Positions 8,131 to 12,755 of a stretch of DNA of 12,755 nt are shown piece by piece. The notes beneath the pieces are model-generated. The model searched no databases, was not told where the DNA came from, and saw nothing but the letters and a program-made list of their open reading frames with translations. Positions within the stretch are counted from its first letter, which is position 1, and every line of letters begins with the position of its first letter. The stretch comes from Hydrogenovibrio sp049975065 (GTDB lineage: Bacteria; Pseudomonadota; Gammaproteobacteria; Thiomicrospirales; Thiomicrospiraceae): assembly GCA_049975065.1 (NCBI GenBank), contig JBNGDN010000058.1, one strand, 5' to 3'. Made by a program: the position numbers and the translations under genes.

Positions 8131-8189
8131 GTGTGATTCCTTATTGGTGATTCTCTAATGGGTGTCAGGGTTCAGTTCAGCGCGATGCA

Positions 8190-8624
8190 TTATTTCAACT
8201 TTTCCACGGCCGCGGCCAACGCGAGTTGGTAACCAATCGGTCCGAGGCCGGCAATGATGCCTTCCGCCAGATCCGAAAAATACGAGTGCGCCCGAAACGG
8301 TTCGCGTTTGTGAATATTGGACAGGTGCACTTCGATAAACGGGATTTTGACCGTTGCCAAAGCATCGCGTATCGCCACGCTGGTGTGGGTGAAGGCGGCG
8401 GGATTGATGATAATGAAATCCATGTCGTTTAATGCCGCCTGAATGCGTTCAACGATTTCATGCTCGGCATTGCTTTGAAAGTTGTGCAGTCGGACTTCGT
8501 AATCGTCGGCGAGATTTTCCAGTTCTTCAATGATGTCGCCAAGTGTCTGGCGTCCATAGTGCTCTGGTTCGCGTTGTCCCAGCATATTGAGGTTGGGGCC
8601 GTTGATGACGAGTATGTTTGCCAT
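8190..8624 (-). CDS. aroQ: 3-dehydroquinate dehydratase, type II
   Basis: This enzyme removes water from 3-dehydroquinate to give 3-dehydroshikimate, the third step of the shikimate pathway. It is the small dodecameric type II enzyme, unrelated in fold to AroD. It has 144 residues, the usual length. The opening INGPNLNMLGQREPEHYG (7-24) holds the flexible-loop Arg18 and catalytic Tyr23. FQSNAEHEIV (49-58), NPAAFTHTSVAIRDAL (74-89) and the catalytic His100 in EVHLSNIHKREPFRAHS (98-114) complete the site. The ATG at 8624 has GAGGA seven bases upstream. It is the first gene of the aroQ-accB-accC unit, with a TATAAT about 110 bases upstream. Confidence 0.97.
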   Translation of the reverse strand: MANILVINGPNLNMLGQREPEHYGRQTLGDIIEELENLADDYEVRLHNFQSNAEHEIVERIQAALNDMDFIIINPAAFTHTSVAIRDALATVKIPFIEVHLSNIHKREPFRAHSYFSDLAEGIIAGLGPIGYQLALAAAVEKLK

Positions 8625-8731
8625 AATGATTCCTCAAGATAGTGTCATGGGTTGGCTTTAAGTCCCGCAGAATCTCACCGGGGGTTAATTGAGGCGCCAA
8701 GTTGTAACGACTGGGTGTTTAATGGTGTGGG

Positions 8732-8737
8732 ATTATA
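8732..8737 (-). promoter_or_regulatory. Probable -10 box of the aroQ-accB-accC operon
   Basis: The minus strand reads GGTTATAATCCC here, a perfect TATAAT. The hexamer 17 bases upstream (TATCGT, 8755-8760) is a poor -35, so the promoter may need an activator or may rely on surrounding bases. The implied transcript has a leader of about 100 bases before the aroQ ATG. Confidence 0.55.
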
Positions 8738-8871
8738 ACCGAAAGTTGCTGTTTACGATATACAAGTGCCGAAAAAATGCTTAAAAATCGCTTTAAAAAG
8801 GGGGTAAATGCTGTGAACGGTTGGTTTCGTGTGAATTTGCACGAACGGATGGGCAAAGGAGGCTTCCCAGT

Positions 8872-8962
8872 AAATGGGCGTGTGCCCCAGCTCTGACCGA
8901 CGGACTGTCGTTCAGAGCGAGGGGCAGGCGGCTGGTCTCGATGTTTTTAAGCCGACCCATTT
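8872..8962. ncRNA. Candidate structured RNA segment after dsbD
   Basis: AAATGGG (8872-8878) can pair with CCCATTT (8956-8962). Inside, GCCCC (8884-8888) pairs with GGGGC (8921-8925), enclosing an 11-bp arm with one mismatch (8891-8901 with 8907-8917, loop GGACT). A further GGCT/AGCC pair is possible in the right half. There is no T tract on either side, so this is not an ordinary terminator. It matches no riboswitch or RNA family I can recognise, and the strand is not known. It may be the dsbD 3' UTR, an aroQ upstream element or an independent RNA. Confidence 0.3.
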
Positions 8963-8968
8963 GAGAGA

Positions 8969-11191
8969 TTACGGCAAGGCTTTCTGAATGTTCTGCATAA
9001 AGTCCTCGGGCTTTTTGAAGCCCACCACCCGCTGGGCTTTGGCCTCTTGGCCGTCGTTAAAGAACAGGATCGCTGGAGGACCAATAATGCCGAAGGCTTT
9101 CATCAGTTCTTTGTCATTGGCATTGTTGGCGGTGACGTCGGCTTTGAGCAAGGTCACGTTTGACAGTGCCTGCTGAACGGTGGGGTCGGAAAAGGTAAAA
9201 GCTTCCATTTCCTTACAGCTGACACACCAATCGGCATAAAAGTCGAGCATAACAGGTTTCCCCTTCGCCACTTCGGCTTCCAATTCCGCCAGGGTGCTGA
9301 TTTTTTGGAATTTTAACCCCGTCTGGGCGTTGGCGGCCGTGGCGGATGAACTGCCCGCCATGCCTTTAAGCGGCTGCAAGGTGTTTTGGCTGCCGCCTGC
9401 CAGTCCGACCAGCATGATCACCCCGTAAACGAGGAAGATCACCCCAAACGTTTTCGCCAGTTTGTGCCAGCCGGATTTGTCGCCAATGGCTTCCAGCGCA
9501 CCGAGGTAAATGCCGGAGCCGATCAACAGCGCGGCCCAGGCGAATAGAATCATCCAGCCCGGTAAGATGCGTTCGGCCATCCAGATGGCGACCCCCAGCA
9601 TCAATACGCCGAAAATGGCTTTGACATGGTCCATCCAAGCACCGGCGCGCGGCAACAGTTTCCCGGCTGAGGTTCCGAGCAGAAGCAGCGGCACCCCCAT
9701 GCCGATGCTCATGGCAAACAGGGCGGTGCCGCCCAGCAGGGCGTCGCCGGTTTGGCCGATGTAAATTAAGGCACCGGCCAGCGGCGGTGCCACGCAGGGG
9801 CCGACAATCAAGGCGGACAGGAAGCCCATAATGGCCACACCGGTGAGGGTGCCGCCTTGTTGTTTGTTGGAGAGGTTGGTGATTTTGGATTGTACGCTGC
9901 TCGGCAACTGCAGTTCATAAAAGCCGAACATGGAGAAGGCCAGTGCCACGAAAATAAGGGCGAAGGTGCCGATGATCCAGGGGTTCTGGAACATGGCTTG
10001 CAGGTTTTCGCCGAACAAACCGGCCAAGACTCCGGCCAAGGTGTAAGTAATGGACATGGCCAGCACATACACCAGCGACATGATAAAAGCACGGCGGGTG
10101 GTGAGTTGGTCGCCCTGACCAATAATAATACTGGACAGAATCGGTATCATCGGAAAGACGCAGGGCGTGAGCGACAGCAATAAGCCGAACAAAAAGAAGG
10201 TGCCGATGACAATCCAGACGGAACTGTTTTGCAGGGTGCTGGTGATTTGATCGGTTTCAGACAGTTCGGACGCGGTTGTGGTGTTGGTGGGTGTTTTTAA
10301 CGTGTCCGTGTTTGCCGAGGTGGCAAAATCGCTTGGGCTGAGGGTGACGGTTTGTCGTGTCGGAGGGTAGCAGACGCCCGATTCCGCCGAACACCCTTGG
10401 TATGTAATTTCAATTTGGGCACCCTTGTTTAAGTTGGCGATGGGCAGTGTGGCCTGAAAGTCACCATGATAAACGTCAACATCGCCGAAGACGGGGTCGT
10501 TGGCTGGAGTGGCCTTGGGTAATTGTAAGGTGCCCAAATCGGCTTGCCCACTTTTTAACTGTGCTTGGATTTTATCTTTATAGAGATGATAGCCGTCTGC
10601 GACTTTAAAGTTGAAAAGCAATTGGCCTTTGCCATCCGGTTGTGCTTGGAACTGAAAGGCTTCATCCGCGGGTAATAACGTCACTTCCGCACTGTCGGTA
10701 ATCAGCTCGTTCAGGGCGGTCAAGGCGCTGTTTTGAGTGTTGCTTTTGGCCTGGTTGTTTTCAGGTAAGTCGATTTGAAGTGTTTTGGTTTGCGGCGGGT
10801 AGCAAACACCGAGCTCTTCGGCGCAGCCTTGGTATTTTACCGTCAGTGTCACGGCTTGTGCCGTGCCGCTATAGGGCTGGGAAACGGTCAAATCGTGTTT
10901 ATAAACTTGGGTTTTCCCGAATAATGGATCGTCCTTGGTGATGGCGGGCGGGAAGATGGGGGCTTCCAGTTGAATCTCGGGGGATTGCGTTTCAATGGCG
11001 ATGCGTTTTTGATAAAGATAGTAACCATCGGCGATTTTCCATTGGATGCGCAAATCGCCCGGTTCGATCTTGGCCGGTTGCAGGGCAAAGGCTTGATCAA
11101 CGTCGAGTAATTCATCGGAAGCGACTGACTGACCGAAGCTGAATACCAGCCAGAAAGCCAGAAAATACGTAAACCACTGCGTTTTTTTCAT
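8969..11191 (-). CDS. dsbD: Protein-disulfide reductase DsbD with duplicated alpha domain
   Basis: DsbD carries electrons from cytoplasmic thioredoxin across the inner membrane to periplasmic DsbC, DsbG and CcmG-type partners. This copy has 740 residues against about 565-620 in usual DsbD. A signal peptide (MKKTQWFTYFLAFWLVFSFG, cut near VAS-D) is followed by two tandem alpha domains: one with Cys123/Cys130 in YQGCAEELGVCYPP, the other with Cys267/Cys274 in YQGCSAESGVCYPP. A Thr/Ser linker leads to the membrane domain of about eight helices with TPCVFP (Cys344) and GPCVAPP (Cys466). The C-terminal thioredoxin domain has WCVSC (Cys656/Cys659). The frame is open much further upstream, but the ATG at 11191 gives the signal peptide and has AAGGTGG before it; the extension would overlap fxsA. 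Confidence 0.97.
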   Translation of the reverse strand: MKKTQWFTYFLAFWLVFSFGQSVASDELLDVDQAFALQPAKIEPGDLRIQWKIADGYYLYQKRIAIETQSPEIQLEAPIFPPAITKDDPLFGKTQVYKHDLTVSQPYSGTAQAVTLTVKYQGCAEELGVCYPPQTKTLQIDLPENNQAKSNTQNSALTALNELITDSAEVTLLPADEAFQFQAQPDGKGQLLFNFKVADGYHLYKDKIQAQLKSGQADLGTLQLPKATPANDPVFGDVDVYHGDFQATLPIANLNKGAQIEITYQGCSAESGVCYPPTRQTVTLSPSDFATSANTDTLKTPTNTTTASELSETDQITSTLQNSSVWIVIGTFFLFGLLLSLTPCVFPMIPILSSIIIGQGDQLTTRRAFIMSLVYVLAMSITYTLAGVLAGLFGENLQAMFQNPWIIGTFALIFVALAFSMFGFYELQLPSSVQSKITNLSNKQQGGTLTGVAIMGFLSALIVGPCVAPPLAGALIYIGQTGDALLGGTALFAMSIGMGVPLLLLGTSAGKLLPRAGAWMDHVKAIFGVLMLGVAIWMAERILPGWMILFAWAALLIGSGIYLGALEAIGDKSGWHKLAKTFGVIFLVYGVIMLVGLAGGSQNTLQPLKGMAGSSSATAANAQTGLKFQKISTLAELEAEVAKGKPVMLDFYADWCVSCKEMEAFTFSDPTVQQALSNVTLLKADVTANNANDKELMKAFGIIGPPAILFFNDGQEAKAQRVVGFKKPEDFMQNIQKALP

Positions 11192-11344
11192 CTGTACCAC
11201 CTTGAATTGTACGGTTGGAGACGTTATGTCCTTTATGCCGCTAGATTTTAACGTAGAATCTGCATGGTATGTTGTGCAAACTTTATGTAATAAGGTTTGC
11301 ACGTTGCTTAATTCGCTTTTTTTGTTAAAAACCAAGAGATTCGT
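11192..11344. promoter_or_regulatory. dsbD-fxsA divergent promoter region
   Basis: The 153-bp space between the two divergent starts must hold promoters in both directions. The clearest signal is a perfect 8-bp inverted repeat GTGCAAAC/GTTTGCAC (11274-11281 and 11295-11302). A plus-strand extended -10-like TGGTATGTT ends near 11272, and a minus-strand TTGCAC followed 18 bases later by TACGTT is a possible leftward pair, but neither is strong. I did not find a clean consensus promoter. Confidence 0.45.
11274..11302. promoter_or_regulatory. Dyad operator candidate between dsbD and fxsA
   Basis: Perfect 8-bp arms (GTGCAAAC and GTTTGCAC) are separated by 13 bases, giving a 21-bp period, two helical turns, as expected for a dimeric regulator binding one face of DNA. 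It lies between divergent genes, about 45 bases before fxsA and 85 before dsbD. The alternative is an RNA hairpin in either 5' leader. The regulator is unknown. Confidence 0.45.
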
Positions 11345-11878
11345 ATGTTTAAAATTGTGTTTGTGTTGTTGGTATTGGTGCCTTTGATCGAATTGTATGT
11401 GTTGATCGAGGTGGGCAGTGTGATCGGTGCTTTGCCGACGATTTTGTTGACGGTGTTGACGGCGGTGGTGGGTGCGATGTTGATGCGTCACCAAGGGGTG
11501 ATGACCTTGCAAAAAGCTCAGGCGAGTATGGCACAGGGGCAGGTGCCCGCCATTGAGATGATGGAAGGGATGCTGATTTTTATGGGCGGTGTGTTATTGC
11601 TGATTCCGGGGTTGATTACCGACGCTTTGGGGTTTTTGCTGTTGATTCCGCCGGTTCGTCACGCCTTAGCGAATAAAATTATTCAACAGCGCCAAGCCGA
11701 TTACGCTCGTTATCAAGGGCAGGTTTATGAAACGGAGTGGACGGAGTCTTCCGAAGACGGTATTCGACATGTGCGGGTGATTCAATCCGCGCCGACGAAA
11801 CCGGAATCGGATGTGATTGAAGGCGATGTGTTGGATGACGATTCCCGCTCGGATAAAAAGCCGGAGCCAAAGAGATAA
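11345..11878 (+). CDS. fxsA: FxsA-family membrane protein
   Basis: A 177-residue inner-membrane protein. The first hydrophobic helix (about 3-24, with the family-typical PLIELYVLIEVG) is followed by a second (27-47, LPTILLTVLTAVVGAMLM). A conserved hairpin PAIEMMEGMLIFMGG...LLIPGLITDALGFLLLIPPVR (68-105) carries the third membrane part. A hydrophilic, Asp/Lys-rich tail (about 110-177) faces a soluble side and is probably disordered. In E. coli, overproduced FxsA relieves exclusion of phage T7 by the F plasmid; its normal role is not known. It is the only plus-strand gene here, divergent from dsbD. AAGAG lies about seven bases before the ATG. Length is normal for the family. Confidence 0.92.
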   Translation: MFKIVFVLLVLVPLIELYVLIEVGSVIGALPTILLTVLTAVVGAMLMRHQGVMTLQKAQASMAQGQVPAIEMMEGMLIFMGGVLLLIPGLITDALGFLLLIPPVRHALANKIIQQRQADYARYQGQVYETEWTESSEDGIRHVRVIQSAPTKPESDVIEGDVLDDDSRSDKKPEPKR

Positions 11879-11910
11879 CGCAGTGTTTGGTTGGCTGTTG
11901 TTTCGATAAC

Positions 11911-11938
11911 AAAAAACGCCCAGGCCTGGGCGTTTTTT
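11911..11938. terminator. Bidirectional terminator, perfect 28-bp palindrome
   Basis: A self-complementary sequence of 28 bases without a single mismatch: six A residues, CGCCCAGG, its complement and six T residues, centred at 11924/11925. It lies 32 bases after the fxsA stop and 30 after the end of the converging epimerase gene, so it can stop both. The central loop must open some of the CCAGGCCTGG pairs. A second small hairpin (CACTTT/AAAGTG, 11946-11962) precedes it on the minus strand. Confidence 0.92.
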
Positions 11939-11968
11939 ACATTAACACTTTTCCTGAAAGTGCGTCTC

Positions 11969-12755
11969 TTAAAGCGATTCCAGTAATTCGGAGTAGCCTT
12001 CTCGGTAGCTTGGGTATTTGAATTGATAGCCAGTGGCTTTGACTTTGGCATTGGACAGTCGTTTGTTGCTGCGTTGCGCTCGACTGTTTTCCGTCGGTTC
12101 CAGGTGTTCGATATTTGAAACCGACAATTGCTCTGCCAGCCACTCATAGACTTCGCAGGTTAAGGTCGGCTCGTCATCTACTCCGATGTATAACGCATCT
12201 AAATTCGGTTGTTCCATTAGGTGAGCTAGCAGTCCAACACAGTCTTCCGAATGAATTCGATTGCTGTAAACGTCTTCCATGCAATGGGCTTTGCCTTCCA
12301 GAACCATGTCGATCAAATGGGTGCGTCCCGGGCCGTAGATGCCGCCAAAGCGGATGACCGTGCCGGGAATGGCGCTGTTGAGCGCCAGTTCTTCACCTTC
12401 CAGCAGGCGGCGGCTGGAAAAGTTTTTGCCTTCCGTCGGACTGTCTTCGGTGACTTTTTCCCCTTCTGACTGTGCGAAGACGGAGGAGCTGGAGATGAAA
12501 AACAGGCGTTTGGGCGTGGTTTGCGCCTTTAGAGCTTCCAGCAGGTGTTTCAGTCCCATAACGTAAGCTTTGTAGTAGGCCATGTCGTTAAAGCTAGGGG
12601 CGGATACGATGTAAAAAATGTAGTCCAGCTTGTCTGGCAATTCCGGCAACTGGCTGAACAGATCGGCTTCAATCGGATGGATCGGTGGTGTAATTTGTGA
12701 GGCATCGCGCCGGATGCCAAATACGTCGTGGCCTTTTTCGGATAAGTTCAGTCCA
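11969..12755 (-). CDS. YeeZ-like SDR/NAD(P)-dependent epimerase-type protein (5' end missing)
   Basis: The frame is open to the right edge, so the true start and the first strand with the dinucleotide glycine motif lie outside. About 261 residues are visible, starting GLNLSEKGHDVFGIRR, which should follow the nucleotide-binding loop. Family marks are LFFISSSSVFAQ, the RFGGIYGPGR motif and an HSEDCVGLLAHLM segment, as in extended SDR epimerases. Where the catalytic YxxxK is expected, the sequence reads NFSSRRLLEGEEL, with neither Tyr nor Lys. E. coli YeeZ has a similar change, so this is probably an atypical SDR whose chemistry is unknown. No substrate can be inferred. It converges on fxsA. 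Confidence 0.82.
   Translation of the reverse strand, partial: GLNLSEKGHDVFGIRRDASQITPPIHPIEADLFSQLPELPDKLDYIFYIVSAPSFNDMAYYKAYVMGLKHLLEALKAQTTPKRLFFISSSSVFAQSEGEKVTEDSPTEGKNFSSRRLLEGEELALNSAIPGTVIRFGGIYGPGRTHLIDMVLEGKAHCMEDVYSNRIHSEDCVGLLAHLMEQPNLDALYIGVDDEPTLTCEVYEWLAEQLSVSNIEHLEPTENSRAQRSNKRLSNAKVKATGYQFKYPSYREGYSELLESL

Larger units (their letters stand above)
8625..8968. other. 344-bp aroQ-dsbD intergenic region
   Basis: No convincing gene lies here. On the aroQ side the minus strand has a perfect TATAAT (8732-8737) and a leader of about 100 bases. The middle is A/T-rich (8770-8815). A plus-strand imperfect hairpin TTCGTG/CACGAA occurs near 8826-8845. On the dsbD side bases 8872-8962 can fold into a closed multi-stem structure. 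There is no clear T-tailed terminator for dsbD. A 39-codon plus-strand open frame (8777-8896, MLKNRFKKGVN start) has no ribosome site and is not called as a gene. Confidence 0.6.

Noticed and set aside
8940..8962. Pseudoknot from interleaved GGTC/GACC and GGCT/AGCC pairs in the dsbD 3' region
   Set aside because: With no linker bases between the helices the geometry is unlikely; these are better seen as competing short pairings.
8874..8986. 37-codon plus-strand frame starting MGVCPSSDRR with AAGGAGG upstream
   Set aside because: The spacing of 11 bases is long, the frame runs into the dsbD 3' end on the other strand, and it has no family likeness.
11274..11302. PurR box at the dsbD-fxsA dyad
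   Set aside because: The half sites resemble GCAAAC/GTTTGC of the PurR operator, but the 13-base gap is wrong and the genes are not purine genes.
11192..11512. N-terminal extension of dsbD to 11512
   Set aside because: Would overlap the start of fxsA on the other strand, is full of His/Gln from mirrored codons, and would bury the signal peptide that begins at the ATG at 11191.
12647..12649. TTG at 12649 as start of the epimerase-like gene
   Set aside because: The frame remains open upstream to the window edge with plausible Rossmann-type sequence, so the gene is cut by the edge.

Overview
The window reads as a piece of gammaproteobacterial core chromosome. The gene order prmA-dusB-fis-purH-purD, preceded by aroQ-accB-accC and by dsbD divergent from fxsA, is typical of that class. 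Combined with the protein sequences it reminds me of the sulfur-oxidising Thiomicrospira/Hydrogenovibrio/Thiomicrorhabdus lineage; the class is fairly secure, the lineage is a guess. No rRNA, tRNA, CRISPR array, prophage or recognisable transposase gene is visible.

Layout, left to right. Bases 1-74 carry a rightward intrinsic terminator closing a gene that lies off the left edge. Next come genes on the minus strand: a ComFB-family gene (109-384), then purD (529-1821) with its own terminator (446-480). A small GxxExxY gene (1873-2244) boxed by 25-bp inverted repeats follows, then purH (2312-3874), fis (4014-4280), dusB (4321-5307) and prmA (5315-6193). A terminator (6240-6268) separates these from accC (6297-7646), accB (7660-8130) and aroQ (8190-8624). 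A 344-bp non-coding stretch with a perfect TATAAT and strong potential RNA structure separates aroQ from dsbD (8969-11191). The dsbD gene is divergent from fxsA (11345-11878, plus strand). A perfect 28-bp palindromic bidirectional terminator (11911-11938) divides fxsA from an SDR/YeeZ-like epimerase gene that runs off the right edge.

Transcription appears to run leftward as three units. The first is dsbD alone. The second is aroQ-accB-accC (chorismate pathway plus the biotin carrier and biotin carboxylase of acetyl-CoA carboxylase), closed by the hairpin at 6240-6268. The third is prmA-dusB-fis, possibly reading into purH-GxxExxY-purD, closed by the hairpin at 446-480. The last pair catalyses three purine-synthesis activities: PurD makes GAR, and PurH makes FAICAR and closes it to IMP.

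The part least like an ordinary core locus is the GxxExxY cassette between purH and purD. An intact PD-(D/E)XK-type small protein sits between two inverted arms, each built of three tandem octamers of CACAGAGG type. The cassette fills the intergenic gap of a purine operon without damaging either neighbour. Other points worth a look are a DsbD with two tandem periplasmic alpha domains, an 8-bp dyad with a 21-bp period between dsbD and fxsA, and a foldable 91-nt segment just after dsbD.
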